Positions 13,273-22,886 of a stretch of DNA of 64,000 bases are shown here, piece by piece. The translations under genes were made by a program, and so were the position numbers. The first letter of the stretch is position 1; each line of letters begins with the position of its first letter. The DNA comes from Tessaracoccus sp. Lineage in GTDB: Bacteria; Actinomycetota; Actinomycetes; Propionibacteriales; Propionibacteriaceae. Under the pieces are notes generated by a model that was not told where the DNA came from, did no database searches, and saw nothing but the letters and a program-made list of their open reading frames with translations. The DNA lies in the NCBI RefSeq assembly GCF_016714275.1, contig NZ_JADJNP010000001.1:1550001-1614000 (forward strand). The letters are read 5' to 3'.

Positions 13273-15198
13273 GAGGGGCAGGAGCGTTCGGCCCGTGGGG
13301 CCGATCTGGATCTCCGTGTCCATCTGCGGACACACGCCGCAGTCGTAGCAGGGCGTCCAGCGGCAGTCCTCGACCTCGCGCTCATCGACGGCGTCCTGCC
13401 AGTCCTCCCACAGCCAGTCGCGGTCCAGCCCGGCGTCGAGGTGGTCCCACGGAAGGACCTCCTCGTAGCCGCGCTCGCGGACGGTGTACCAGTCGAGATC
13501 GATGCCGAACCGGGCCAACTCCTCGTTGGCGACCGCGGTCCAGCGCTCGTAGCTGAAGTGCTCGCTCCAGCCGTCGAACTTGCCGCCCTCGCGCCACACG
13601 CGCTCGATGACGCGTCCGACGCGCCGGTCGCCCCGCGACAGCAGGCCCTCAACGATGCCGGGCTTGCCGTCGTGGTAGCGCAGCCCGATGGCCTTGCCGT
13701 AGTTGCGGTCCTGCCTGATCGCGTCCTTCAGCAACATGAGGCGGTTGTCGATCGTCTCCGCGCTCGCCTGGGCTGCCCACTGGAACGGTGTGTGCGGCTT
13801 GGGCACGAACCCGCCGATCGAGACGGTGCAGCGGATGTCACGGGTGCCGGAGACCCGGCGGCCCGTCTCGATGACCCGCGTCGCGAGCCCGGCGATCGCA
13901 AGGACGTCCTCGTCGGTCTCGGTGGGCAGGCCGCACATGAAATACAGCTTCACCTGACGCCAGCCGGACGAGAAAGCGGCGGCGACCGTGTTGATCAGGT
14001 CGTCCTCGGTGACCATCTTGTTGATCACCTTTCGCATCCGCTCGGAGCCGCCCTCGGGCGCGAAGGTGAGGCCGGAGCGTCGGCCATTGCGGGACAGCTC
14101 GTTGGCGAGGTCGATGTTGAACGCGTCCACGCGGGTCGACGGCAGGGACAACGAGACGTTCGACCCCTCGTAGCGGTCGGCAAGCTGCTTTGTCACCTCG
14201 GTGATCTCGGAGTGGTCCGCCGACGAAAGCGACAGCAAGCCGATCTCCTCCAGCCCCGTCGACTTCAGCCCGCCCGCGACCATCTTCCCGATGGTCTCGA
14301 TGGTGCGCTCGCGCACGGGCCGAGTGATCATGCCGGCCTGGCAGAACCGGCAGCCACGCGTGCACCCGCGGAAGATCTCGACGGAGTAGCGCTCGTGCAC
14401 CGTCTCGGCCATGGGCACGATGGGCGCCTTCGGGTACGGCCACGCGTCGAGGTCCATCAGCGTGTGCTTGCGCACCTGGTGGGGCACGCCGGGACGGTTG
14501 GGGGCGACGACCTGGATGCGGCCGTCGTCGAGATAGTCCACGTCGTAGAACTTCGGGACGTAGAACGCGCCGGTCAGCGCCAGCCGCAGCAGTAGGCCGT
14601 CGCGGCCATCCTCGCGGCCGTCGGCCTTCCACTCGCGGATGATGTCGGAGATCAGCAGGGCCGCCTCCTCGCCGTCGCCGAGGACGGCCACGTCGATGAA
14701 GTCGGCGATCGGCTCCGGGTTGAACGCGGCGTGCCCGCCCGCGATGACGATCGGCTCGTCCTCGCCGCGCTCGGCGGCATGCAGCGTCATGCCCGCCAGA
14801 TCGATCATGTTGAGTAGATTGGTGTAGCAGAGCTCGGTGGAGAATGAGGCACCCAGCACGTCGAACTCACCGACGGGGCGGTGCGCGTCCAGCGTGAACT
14901 GCGGGATGCCGTTCGCACGCAGCTGCGCCTCCATGTCCGGCCAGACAGAATAGGTCCGCTCGGCGAGAATCCAGTCGCGCTCGTTCAGCACCTCATAAAG
15001 GATCGCGACGCCTTGGTTGGGCTGTCCGACCTCGTACGCGTCCGGGTACGTCAGGCACCAGCGGACGTCGACGGCGTCCCAGTCCTTGACGACCGAGTTG
15101 TGCTCGCCACCGACGTACTGGATGGGCTTGCTTACCTGGGCGAGCAACGGCTCGAGCCGGTCGTACACCGAGTGCGTGGGCAGCGCGGTCGTCGTCAT
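13246..15198 (-). CDS. B12-binding domain radical SAM protein (TIGR03960 family)
   Basis: 650 residues. An N-terminal Rossmann-like B12-binding domain (about 20-200, with YPDAYEVGQPNQG and GGHAAFNPEP) precedes the radical SAM core with the cluster motif C-x3-C-x2-C in RGCTRGCRFCQAG. The C-terminal part carries CYDCGVCPQMD, a further Cys-rich motif. The family always seems to travel with DUF2344 proteins and is thought to modify an unknown substrate. The ATG at 15198 has GGAAAGG before it; the reading frame continues upstream but overlaps the CPBP protease gene and lacks family similarity. Its partner is at 8978-9676. Confidence 0.93.
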   Translation of the reverse strand: MTTTALPTHSVYDRLEPLLAQVSKPIQYVGGEHNSVVKDWDAVDVRWCLTYPDAYEVGQPNQGVAILYEVLNERDWILAERTYSVWPDMEAQLRANGIPQFTLDAHRPVGEFDVLGASFSTELCYTNLLNMIDLAGMTLHAAERGEDEPIVIAGGHAAFNPEPIADFIDVAVLGDGEEAALLISDIIREWKADGREDGRDGLLLRLALTGAFYVPKFYDVDYLDDGRIQVVAPNRPGVPHQVRKHTLMDLDAWPYPKAPIVPMAETVHERYSVEIFRGCTRGCRFCQAGMITRPVRERTIETIGKMVAGGLKSTGLEEIGLLSLSSADHSEITEVTKQLADRYEGSNVSLSLPSTRVDAFNIDLANELSRNGRRSGLTFAPEGGSERMRKVINKMVTEDDLINTVAAAFSSGWRQVKLYFMCGLPTETDEDVLAIAGLATRVIETGRRVSGTRDIRCTVSIGGFVPKPHTPFQWAAQASAETIDNRLMLLKDAIRQDRNYGKAIGLRYHDGKPGIVEGLLSRGDRRVGRVIERVWREGGKFDGWSEHFSYERWTAVANEELARFGIDLDWYTVRERGYEEVLPWDHLDAGLDRDWLWEDWQDAVDEREVEDCRWTPCYDCGVCPQMDTEIQIGPTGRTLLPLSVVKPDLV

Positions 15199-15260
15199 GG
15201 GCGGCCTTTCCGAGGGCGTCAGCGAGCGGCGCCCACAATAATCGGAAGGCGGCGGGATTC

Positions 15261-16307
15261 CTAGAGGATGGTGGGCCCGGTGCGGGCGAGGTTTCGGCGG
15301 CGCGCGAGCCAGACGATGACCGCCGCGGCCACCGCCACCGCAAGCAACTGCAGCGCGACGACGGGACTTCCGGAGCCTGCCGAACGATCCAGCACCTCCG
15401 TCAGGTCCTGGAACGGAAGCAGCGCCATTCCCACCATGTTGTTGGCCACGTGGATCGCGACGGCCGCCTCCAGTCCGCCCGTGCGCCAGGTCAGGTAGCT
15501 GAGCAGGAGGCCGAGCGAGAAGTAGAAGAGGTTCAGCCACGGGTCGGTCGAGACGTGCACGACGGCGAAAAGGGCCGCGTTCAGGACGCCGCCGACGATC
15601 AGCGCCAGGAGCGGTGTCGGCATCCAGGACCCGATGGCGCGGAACAGCAGGCCGCGGAACAGGTACTCCTCCGCCGCCGCCTGGAACGGCGTGACCAGCA
15701 TCATCCCCACCAAAAGCCACCACGTGTAGGGGTACACCGTTAGCCCCAGGTCCTCGCCGGACGCCGAGATCACGGTGTAGAGCAGAAGCATCCCGAGGGC
15801 GACGGCGCCAGCCAGCCACGCGAACCGCCACCGGAAGCGACCGGTGACCGACGACAGGTAGCCGCCGCGCTGCCCCGCGATGAGACCGAGCCCGATAGCG
15901 ACGGGAAGCATCACGCCGAGCGCGAGGCTGTTCGCGAAGACGATGAGCGGCGTGAGGCGCATCGCGGCGAGGTCGAGCAGCAGCGCCTCAGGATCCACGC
16001 CCGAGAACGCGACCTCGATCAGCATCGCGACGACGACTACGCCGGTGGTGACGATCAGAAAGGCCACGGCGCCGACAAAGACGATCAGGATCGGCTTCCA
16101 TACCGCGATGCCCGACGTGCGCCAGAAGTGAGGATAGGTCGTCGGCGACGTCGGGAGGGGCGACGGCGGAGGCGGCGGCTGCCAGGGCACCGTCGGCGGG
16201 CCCCACCCCGGAGCGGGCTGCGGCGGCGGCCACGCCGGATCCTGCGCCGCTGTCGGCGCGGGCCAAGCCGGCGGAGCGAAGTCCGGGCGCGGATCGTCGG
16301 TGGTCAC
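15261..16307 (-). CDS. CPBP family intramembrane metalloprotease
   Basis: 348 residues. The first 80 are Pro/Ala-rich and cytosolic-looking (PPPQPAPGWGPP). About eight membrane helices follow, with the Abi/CPBP motifs: AAEEYLFRG (motif 1, EExxxR), FAVVHVS (motif 2) and HVANNMVG (motif 3). These proteases are related to CAAX prenyl endopeptidases and bacteriocin-immunity proteins. The substrate here is unknown. GTG start 7 bases after the ndk stop, so it is probably the last gene of the folC-DUF4233-ndk operon. A longer in-frame start would overlap ndk and is unlikely. Confidence 0.88.
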   Translation of the reverse strand: MTTDDPRPDFAPPAWPAPTAAQDPAWPPPQPAPGWGPPTVPWQPPPPPSPLPTSPTTYPHFWRTSGIAVWKPILIVFVGAVAFLIVTTGVVVVAMLIEVAFSGVDPEALLLDLAAMRLTPLIVFANSLALGVMLPVAIGLGLIAGQRGGYLSSVTGRFRWRFAWLAGAVALGMLLLYTVISASGEDLGLTVYPYTWWLLVGMMLVTPFQAAAEEYLFRGLLFRAIGSWMPTPLLALIVGGVLNAALFAVVHVSTDPWLNLFYFSLGLLLSYLTWRTGGLEAAVAIHVANNMVGMALLPFQDLTEVLDRSAGSGSPVVALQLLAVAVAAAVIVWLARRRNLARTGPTIL

Positions 16308-16314
16308 GCGAGCC

Positions 16315-16722
16315 TCAGCGGCCGGGGAACCAGAGCGCGATCTCGGTGGCCGCGGAGACCGCCGAGTCGCTGGCGTGGACGGCGTTGCGCCGCATCGACT
16401 CGGCGAGGTCGGCCCGGATCGTGCCCGGCTCGGCCTTCGCGGGATCGGTGGCGCCATTGAGCTCGCGCACGCGGGCGATCGCGTCCTCTCCGCTCAGCAC
16501 GACGGCGACGAGCGGGCCCTCCGTCATGAATGCGCGCAGCGGCGGGTAGTAGTCGCGGCCGATGTGTTCGGCGTAGTGACGGTCGGCGAACGCGCCGTCG
16601 ATGGTGCGCAGTTCCACGGCCTCGAGCCGGAGCTCGGCGGCCTCGTAGCGCTGGAGGATCGCACCGACCAGCCCTGCGGCCACGGCGTCGGGCTTGATGA
16701 TGACAAAGGTCTGCTCGCTCAT
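16315..16722 (-). CDS. ndk: Nucleoside diphosphate kinase
   Basis: 135 residues, the normal length. It opens with EQTFVIIKPDAVAAGLVG and has the phosphohistidine motif NAVHASDS near residue 115, with all-family blocks GATDPAKAEPGTIRAD between. It transfers the gamma-phosphate between NTPs and NDPs. The ATG overlaps the DUF4233 stop (ATGA), so it is translationally coupled within the folC operon. Confidence 0.97.
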   Translation of the reverse strand: MSEQTFVIIKPDAVAAGLVGAILQRYEAAELRLEAVELRTIDGAFADRHYAEHIGRDYYPPLRAFMTEGPLVAVVLSGEDAIARVRELNGATDPAKAEPGTIRADLAESMRRNAVHASDSAVSAATEIALWFPGR

Positions 16723-17072
16723 TGGGCGCCGCCTTCCTGTTGCTTGTTCTCGATTCGCCGGCCGAGCACGATGCACGTGACCCAGATCAGGGCGAAGATC
16801 AGGCCCATGGCATACATCCACGGGGTGAGGACGCCGAGCGCGACGATGGCCACCTGGGCCAGCCACCCCACGGTGTAGCCCCAGCGCTTGCGAAGGCCGC
16901 CGCAGGCGACGAGGCACAGCACCGTCGCGATGCCGCACCAGATGGCTCCCGTGCGCATAGGGACGTCGGCTATCTGGATCATGCCGATGTACCCCAGCCA
17001 GATCACGATGACCTCGAAGATCAGCACCGACATCGCGGCGCCGCGCATCGGGTTTCCGGGGGCGAGCGTCAT
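16719..17072 (-). CDS. DUF4233 membrane protein
   Basis: 117 residues with four hydrophobic segments (SVLIFEVIVIWLGY, TGAIWCGIATVLCLVACG, WLAQVAIVALGVLTPWMYAMG, IFALIWVTCIVLG). This is the DUF4233 family, found between folC and ndk across actinobacteria; the function is unknown. It overlaps folC by ATGA at its start and ndk by ATGA at its end, so the three are tightly coupled. Confidence 0.9.
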   Translation of the reverse strand: MTLAPGNPMRGAAMSVLIFEVIVIWLGYIGMIQIADVPMRTGAIWCGIATVLCLVACGGLRKRWGYTVGWLAQVAIVALGVLTPWMYAMGLIFALIWVTCIVLGRRIENKQQEGGAQ

Positions 17073-18412
17073 CGCCGCTCCCCCTCTCCCTGGGCGACCA
17101 GCAGGTCGCGCGCCTCGCCCGCCGCGATCACGGAGCCGGCGACGAGCACGCCAGCCTGCCCGTCCGCGGTGTCTGCGAGCATGACGGCGAGCTCGAGCGC
17201 CTCCGCCATCGTCGCGGCGCGATGCACCTGGTGAGTGGACCAGACGGTCTCGGCCAGGGCGGCGAGGTCGTCGACGGGGCGGGCCCGCGGCGTCGACGTC
17301 ACCTGCGTGATCACCACCTGGTCCATGGCCTCGCGGAAGATCTCGAGGACGGCGTCTGCGTCCTTGTCCTGCATCATCGCGACGACGCCGACGACCGGGT
17401 CGAAGTCGTAGCTCTCGGTCACCGCGTCGATCGTGGCCCGCGCCGCCTGCGGGTTGTGAGCGGTGTCGATGACGATGGGCGGCGACGTGCGCGCCAGCTC
17501 CAACCGTGCCGGGGCCTCGACGGCACCCAACCCTTCGACAATGATCTCCGGGTTCAGCGGCTGGGATCCCAGGAACGCCTCGACGGCGGAGACGGCGAGC
17601 GCCGCGTTCCGGGCCATGTGCTCGCCGTATAGCGGGAGGAAGACATCGCTGACGGGCCCGCCGGCGGTCTCGAGCCGCAGCAGCTGGCCGCCGACGGCGA
17701 GCTGCCGATCGATCAATCCGAAGTCCGGTCCCTCGGCTCTGACCTTCGCTCCGACCTCGAGGGCGCGCTCCAACAGCACCCGCGCGGCGGCGGGGTCCTG
17801 GCCCGCCAGCACCGCCGTCGATCCCGGCTTGATGATGCCGGCCTTCTCCCCCGCGATCTCGGCGATGGTGGTGCCGAGGATGTGCGTGTGGTCCAGCCCG
17901 ATGGGTGCGACGACGGCGACGGTCGCGTCGGCGACCGACGTCGCGTCCCAGCGCCCGCCAAGACCGACCTCCATCACCGCCACATCGACGGGAGCGTCGG
18001 CGAAGGCGGCGTAGGCCATGCCGGTGATGACCTCGAAGAAGGTCATGGCGACGCCGTCATGGGCCTGTTCGTCGACCATCGCCACATAGGGCGCGATGTC
18101 GGCCCACACCTCGTCGAACCGCTCCTCGCTGATGGGCTCGCCGTCGATGACGATGCGCTCGCGCACGTCGCTGAGATGCGGGCTCGCGAACCGGCCGGTG
18201 CGCAGCCCCGCGGCGCGCAACACGGTCTCGATCATGATGGCGGTGCTGCCCTTGCCGTTGGTGCCCGCGACCTGGATCACCGGCATGGCGCGTTGCGGGT
18301 CGCCGAGAAGCTCCGTCAACGCGGCGATACGGCTCAGGCTGGGCGCAACCCGATGCTCGGGCCAGCGGCTGGTCAGCTCGCGCACGAGCTCTGCGTGGGT
18401 GTTGTGGGTCAT
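17069..18412 (-). CDS. folC: Bifunctional dihydrofolate/folylpolyglutamate synthase
   Basis: 447 residues. Mur-ligase fold with the P-loop GTNGKGST (about 50-57), FASPHLSDVRERI, the lysine-bearing GAKVRAEGPDF region and the C-terminal domain with DTAHNPQA. It adds glutamate to dihydropteroate and extends polyglutamate tails on folates. The ATG at 18412 has TAGGCT ten bases upstream, which suggests a very short leader. A longer frame adds 15 residues with no support. First gene of the folC-DUF4233-ndk-CPBP operon, divergent from the dsbA-like gene. Confidence 0.95.
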   Translation of the reverse strand: MTHNTHAELVRELTSRWPEHRVAPSLSRIAALTELLGDPQRAMPVIQVAGTNGKGSTAIMIETVLRAAGLRTGRFASPHLSDVRERIVIDGEPISEERFDEVWADIAPYVAMVDEQAHDGVAMTFFEVITGMAYAAFADAPVDVAVMEVGLGGRWDATSVADATVAVVAPIGLDHTHILGTTIAEIAGEKAGIIKPGSTAVLAGQDPAAARVLLERALEVGAKVRAEGPDFGLIDRQLAVGGQLLRLETAGGPVSDVFLPLYGEHMARNAALAVSAVEAFLGSQPLNPEIIVEGLGAVEAPARLELARTSPPIVIDTAHNPQAARATIDAVTESYDFDPVVGVVAMMQDKDADAVLEIFREAMDQVVITQVTSTPRARPVDDLAALAETVWSTHQVHRAATMAEALELAVMLADTADGQAGVLVAGSVIAAGEARDLLVAQGEGERR

Positions 18413-18572
18413 GGTGAGCCTCAGCCTACTGGGCTCGACCCGAAGCCGCGTTCGCACAGGGCGCCCGCCCAGTTTTAGTTGAAGTCTCTATTTCTTCGCC
18501 GTGCGTCTAGGATTGGGCCCGTCACACCCCCGCGAACCTCTCGCCCGACGCCCCGCCCGAGGAGACCTCCGC

Positions 18573-19391
18573 ATGTCGAACAACTCATCGCTCAGCAAGC
18601 GCGCCGCCCTGCGGCAGCAGCAGGAGCTCGAGGAGCGCACCAAGAAGACCAAGCGGATCGTCGGCGCGGGTCTCGGCCTCCTCGCCCTCGTCGCGGTCGT
18701 CGTCCTGGGAATCGTGATCTGGCAGGCGCTCGCCGCACCAACCAACAAGCCGGTGGCCACCGAGCAGCTGACGCCGCCCAACGCGACCGCGAACCACGGC
18801 ATTCTCCTGGAGGGCAAGCAGCCGTCGACGGACAAGCCGCACCTGATCGTCTACCAGGATTTCCAGTGCCCCTGGTGCGCGATGTACGAGGCTGCTTACG
18901 GGGAGGCCATCGAGGAACTCGTGAAGGCTGACAGGATCACGGCCGAGTACCGCACTGTTCACTTCCTCGACGGCCAAGCGGAGGACGGGCCGTCGCGCCG
19001 CGCCGCCGTCGCCGCGGCGGCCGCTGACGAGGTCGGCTTCTACTCCCAGTACCAGGCGGTCATCTTCGCGAACCACAAGGAGGCGGCAGCGGCGTACCCC
19101 GCCCGTCAGCTCCGCGAGGACTTCGCGAACCAGGCCGGGATCACCGGTGACGCACTGACCAAGTTCCAGGACCTGTTCGACACCCGCGCGTTCAACGACT
19201 TCACCGCGGGCGCACAGGAGCAGTGGAGCAAGGACGGGCTGCGGGGCACGCCGGTCTACCTGGTCTCGGGTGAGCAGCTGCCCGGGCTCGTCGACAACGC
19301 CGGTCAGCCGGTGGTCGACAACTCCCCCGACGGCTTCTACCAGATCCTCGCGCAGTCCTGGGAGAAGGGCGGCAAGCAGATCGAGAAGTAG
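18573..19391 (+). CDS. Membrane-anchored DsbA-family thiol-disulfide oxidoreductase
   Basis: 272 residues. A basic cytoplasmic N-terminus with coiled-coil tendency (RAALRQQQELEERTKKTKR) is followed by one membrane helix (31-51) and an extracytoplasmic DsbA-like domain. The active site is CPWC (99-102) in YQDFQCPWCAMYE, with the cis-proline loop RGTPVYLV. Such proteins catalyse disulfide formation or isomerisation outside the membrane; the actinobacterial family is often annotated as thioredoxin domain protein. The ATG at 18573 follows GAGGAGA. It lies 26 bases upstream of valS, which has its own promoter. Confidence 0.88.
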   Translation: MSNNSSLSKRAALRQQQELEERTKKTKRIVGAGLGLLALVAVVVLGIVIWQALAAPTNKPVATEQLTPPNATANHGILLEGKQPSTDKPHLIVYQDFQCPWCAMYEAAYGEAIEELVKADRITAEYRTVHFLDGQAEDGPSRRAAVAAAAADEVGFYSQYQAVIFANHKEAAAAYPARQLREDFANQAGITGDALTKFQDLFDTRAFNDFTAGAQEQWSKDGLRGTPVYLVSGEQLPGLVDNAGQPVVDNSPDGFYQILAQSWEKGGKQIEK

Positions 19392-19417
19392 CCGGTGCGC
19401 GGGCTAGGATTGCCCGC

Positions 19418-21961
19418 GTGAATACGCCGAATCGTCGCTCGCTGCCCGAAAAGCCCGTCCTCGAAGGCCTGGAGGCCAAGTGGGGACAGGTATGGGGCGA
19501 GGAGGGAACCTACGCGTTCCACCGCCCGGACAGCCGCGACGAGGTCTTCTCGATCGACACCCCGCCGCCCACGGTGTCCGGCTCGCTGCACGTCGGCCAC
19601 GTCTTCAGCTACACGCACACCGACACGATCGCCCGCTACCAGCGGATGCGCGGCAAGCGCGTGTTCTACCCCATGGGCTGGGACGACAACGGCCTGCCGA
19701 CCGAGCGCCGCGTGCAGAACTACTACGGCGTGCGCTGCGACCCGTCGATCCCTTACGATCCCGACTTCCAGCCCCCGGCGAAGCCCGACCCGAAGCGCCA
19801 GGTGCCGATCAGCCGCCGCAACTTCATCGAGTTGTGCCACGAGCTGACCGCGGTCGACGAGCAGGCGTTCGAGGACCTGTGGAAGCAGCTGGGCCTTTCC
19901 GTCGACTGGTCGACGCTGTATGCGACCATCTCCTCCGACGCGCAGGCCGTCGCGCAGAAGGCGTTCCTGCGCAACCACGCCCGCGGCGAGGCCTACCTCA
20001 GCTACGCGCCGACGCTGTGGGACGTGACGTTCCACACCGCCGTCGCGCAGGCCGAGCTGGAGGCCCGCGAGTACCCCGGCGCCTACCACCGCGTCGCGTT
20101 CCACAAGCCCGACGGCTCCCCCGTCTACATCGAGACCACACGCCCGGAGCTGCTGGTCAGCGTGTGCGCGCTGATCGCGCATCCCGACGACGAGCGGTAC
20201 CAGGACCTGTTCGGGACGACGGTGACCTCGCCGCTGTTCGGCGTGGAGATTCCCGTGTTGGCGCACCACGCGGCCGAGCCCGACAAGGGCGCGGGTATCG
20301 CGATGTGCTGTACCTTCGGCGACCTGACCGACGTCACCTGGTGGCGCGAGCTGAACCTGCCGACGCGCACGGTCATCGGCCGCGACGGCCGGCTCCAGTC
20401 CGAGACGCCCGAGTGGATCGTCAACGACGAGGCGTATGCGCCGCTGGCGGGCAAGACGACGTTCTCCGCCCGCGAGGCCACGGTCGCCGCGCTGCGCGAG
20501 AGCGGCGACCTCGACGGCGACCCCAAGGCGACCACCCGCATGGCGAACTTCTACGAGAAGGGCGACAAGCCGCTCGAGATCGTCGCCACCCGCCAGTGGT
20601 ACATCACCAACGGCGGCCGCGACGACGCCCTCAAGGCCCGGCTCCTGGAGCTCGGCGACGAGCTGAAGTGGACGCCGGACCACATGCGGCACCGTTACGA
20701 GAACTGGGTCGGCGGCCTGAACGGCGACTGGCTGGTCTCGCGGCAGCGCTTCTTCGGCGTGCCGTTCCCGGTCTGGTACCCGCTGGACGCCGAGGGCGAG
20801 CCGGACTACGACCACCCGATCACCGCCGACGAGGCGTCGCTCCCCGTCGATCCCATGAGCGACGCCCCCGCCGGCTACGACGAGGCGCAGCGCAACGTAC
20901 CGGGCGGCTTCATGGCGGATCCCGACATCATGGACACGTGGGCGACATCGTCGCTGACCCCGCACCTAGCCACCGGCTGGGAGCGCGACGACGAGCTGTT
21001 CCGGCTCACGTTCCCGATGGACATGGCCCCGCAGGCCCACGACATCATTCGCACCTGGCTGTTCAGCCGCGTGGTGCGGGCCCACTTCGAGAACGGCTCC
21101 CTGCCGTGGAAGCGCGCGACCATCTCCGGTTTCGTGGTCGACCCCGACCGGAAGAAGATGAGCAAGTCGAAGGGTAACGTGGTGGTGCCCACCGACATCC
21201 TCGACCGCTACGGCTCCGACGCCGTCCGCTGGCGTGCCGCGATGGCCCGCCCCGGGATGGACTCGCCGTTCGACGAGACGCAGATGAAGGTCGGGCGTCG
21301 CCTCGCGATGAAGGTGCTGAACGCGGGCAAGTTCGTGCTGTCGCTTGCCGAGGAGCCCGGTGGCCTCGCCGCGGTGACCAACCCCGTCGACACGGCCATG
21401 CTCGCGGGACTCGCAGGAGTCGTCGATGCGGCGACCGCCGGCTTCGAGGAGTTCGACTACACCACGGCGCTAGAGGCCGCGGAGACGTTCTTCTGGTCGT
21501 TCTGCGACGACTACCTGGAGCTCGTGAAGGAGCGCGCCTACACCGGCTCACCGGAGGAGAAGGCGTCCGCGCAGGCCGCCCTTTTCCTCGCGCTGGAGAC
21601 GCAGCTGCGCTTGTTCGCGCCGTTCCTGCCGTTCGTGGCCGAGGAGGTCTGGCGCTGGACGAATGACTCGTCGATCCATCTGGCCGCCTGGCCGACGGCA
21701 GACGAGCTAGCGACCGACGGTGACCCCGCCCTGCTCGACGACGTTGCCGCGGCGCTGATCGCCATCCGCGGCGCGAAGTCGACGGCGAAGGTGTCGATGA
21801 AGGCCGAGGTGTCCCGTGCGGCATTCGCCGGCCCGGCGGCGACCATCGCCCGCCTGCGGCGGATCGAGCCGGACCTCCGCGCCGTCGGCCGCCTGGTCGG
21901 CGAGGTCACCTGGACCGAGTCGGAGGCTCCGCTGACCGTCGACGTCGAACTCGCCGAGTAA
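19418..21961 (+). CDS. valS: Valyl-tRNA synthetase
   Basis: 847 residues. Class I synthetase with the HIGH-type motif HVGH in PPPTVSGSLHVGH, a CP1 editing domain, DTWATSSLTPHLATG, and KMSKSKG near residue 580, followed by the anticodon-binding helical domain. It charges tRNA-Val. The sequence around VSGSLHVGHVFSYTHTDTIARY is of the subtype described in actinobacteria that resembles archaeal and rickettsial enzymes and lacks a long C-terminal coiled coil. GTG start with TAGGAT exactly 7 bases upstream, an ideal leaderless promoter. Confidence 0.96.
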   Translation: MNTPNRRSLPEKPVLEGLEAKWGQVWGEEGTYAFHRPDSRDEVFSIDTPPPTVSGSLHVGHVFSYTHTDTIARYQRMRGKRVFYPMGWDDNGLPTERRVQNYYGVRCDPSIPYDPDFQPPAKPDPKRQVPISRRNFIELCHELTAVDEQAFEDLWKQLGLSVDWSTLYATISSDAQAVAQKAFLRNHARGEAYLSYAPTLWDVTFHTAVAQAELEAREYPGAYHRVAFHKPDGSPVYIETTRPELLVSVCALIAHPDDERYQDLFGTTVTSPLFGVEIPVLAHHAAEPDKGAGIAMCCTFGDLTDVTWWRELNLPTRTVIGRDGRLQSETPEWIVNDEAYAPLAGKTTFSAREATVAALRESGDLDGDPKATTRMANFYEKGDKPLEIVATRQWYITNGGRDDALKARLLELGDELKWTPDHMRHRYENWVGGLNGDWLVSRQRFFGVPFPVWYPLDAEGEPDYDHPITADEASLPVDPMSDAPAGYDEAQRNVPGGFMADPDIMDTWATSSLTPHLATGWERDDELFRLTFPMDMAPQAHDIIRTWLFSRVVRAHFENGSLPWKRATISGFVVDPDRKKMSKSKGNVVVPTDILDRYGSDAVRWRAAMARPGMDSPFDETQMKVGRRLAMKVLNAGKFVLSLAEEPGGLAAVTNPVDTAMLAGLAGVVDAATAGFEEFDYTTALEAAETFFWSFCDDYLELVKERAYTGSPEEKASAQAALFLALETQLRLFAPFLPFVAEEVWRWTNDSSIHLAAWPTADELATDGDPALLDDVAAALIAIRGAKSTAKVSMKAEVSRAAFAGPAATIARLRRIEPDLRAVGRLVGEVTWTESEAPLTVDVELAE

Positions 21962-21967
21962 CCGCGC

Positions 21968-22786
21968 TCAGCCAGCGACAATCGCCTTCGAGGTCTTCGT
22001 TGTCGAGGCGTAGCCCGCTTTGGCGCCCTTCACCTTCACGGTGATCTCGGCGTCCTTGTCGGCCTTCTTCACCTCGTAGGTGGACTTCGTCGCGCCGTCG
22101 ATCTTCTTGCCGTCGCGCAGCCACTGGTAGGTCATCTTTACCGCGCCCGGCCGCCACGCGCCCGCCTTCGCCTTCAGCTTCTCGCCGACCTGCGGCTCGC
22201 CGGTGATCGCGGGCGTCTTGCCCTTCACGGCGTTGCGGACGTCGTCCCCCACGTGAATGAAGCCGCTCACCTCGGAGATCTTGTACGTCCGCCACTGGTA
22301 GTTGCCGCGGTAGTTGTCCTCCGAGACGAGCACGGTGCCGGCCTTCCTGTTCACCGCCTCGACGTAGCCGACGTGTCCCGTGCTGTTGCGGAAGGCCTTC
22401 GCGCTCCACCAGACGACATCGCCGACCTTCGGGTTCTTCTTGCTGACCTTGATGCCCTTCGCCTTCGCGGCGGGACCCCAGTGCTTCGCGGTCCCCCTGC
22501 CCGGCTTCGTGATCTTCTTCACGCCCGCCTGCTGCAGACGATAGGCCACGTAGTTCGTGCAGTTGTGCCCGCCGACCATGCCCCAGTGCGACTTCCGGTA
22601 CACCTTCGAGTAGCCGGAACTGCCGTAGCCGAGCTTCGAGCAGGTCGAGAACCCGACGCACTCCTTCGGCGACCTCGACAACGCCTCTGCCGGCGCGGCC
22701 AGCCCCCACAGGCCGACGACCAAGGCCGCGGAGATCAGCGCGACGAACGCTCTCAGGGTGACAGGCCGGCGGGTGCTGCTTCGCAT
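21968..22786 (-). CDS. Secreted CHAP-domain protein with one Ig-like repeat
   Basis: 272 residues. Signal peptide with AxA site near residue 36, then a Cys-rich start (ECVGFSTCSKLGYG) and a CHAP amidase/endopeptidase-type domain with the catalytic Cys in GGHNCTNYVAYRL and His in TGHVGYVEAV. One Ig-like domain follows (about 190-272: PAITGEPQVGEKLKAKAGAW, YQWLRDGKKIDGATKSTY). It is probably a peptidoglycan hydrolase, or a wall-binding protein built on that fold. It is a short paralogue of the next gene, 100 bases upstream, and shares an upstream DNA element with it. Confidence 0.85.
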   Translation of the reverse strand: MRSSTRRPVTLRAFVALISAALVVGLWGLAAPAEALSRSPKECVGFSTCSKLGYGSSGYSKVYRKSHWGMVGGHNCTNYVAYRLQQAGVKKITKPGRGTAKHWGPAAKAKGIKVSKKNPKVGDVVWWSAKAFRNSTGHVGYVEAVNRKAGTVLVSEDNYRGNYQWRTYKISEVSGFIHVGDDVRNAVKGKTPAITGEPQVGEKLKAKAGAWRPGAVKMTYQWLRDGKKIDGATKSTYEVKKADKDAEITVKVKGAKAGYASTTKTSKAIVAG

Positions 22787-22817
22787 TCGGTTCCGCTCCA
22801 GGGGTCGGGGTCAGGAC

Positions 22818-22846
22818 TCCAGCCGACAAGAGGGGAAGCGGTCAGC
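22818..22846 (-). promoter_or_regulatory. Conserved upstream element of the short CHAP gene
   Basis: About 29 bases, beginning 32 bases before the start codon, are nearly the same as bases 25668-25703 in front of the longer CHAP paralogue (shared runs: TCCAGCCGACAA and GGGGAAGCGGTC on the plus strand). Read as RNA, the element gives GACCGCTTCCCC followed by TTGTCGGCTGGA. It could be a regulatory RNA element or a protein-binding site. It does not match the ydaO c-di-AMP riboswitch in any way I can see. Confidence 0.5.
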
Positions 22847-22886
22847 CGACCTGAACGCTACCTGAAGAACTCTCAGGAATGCAAGG

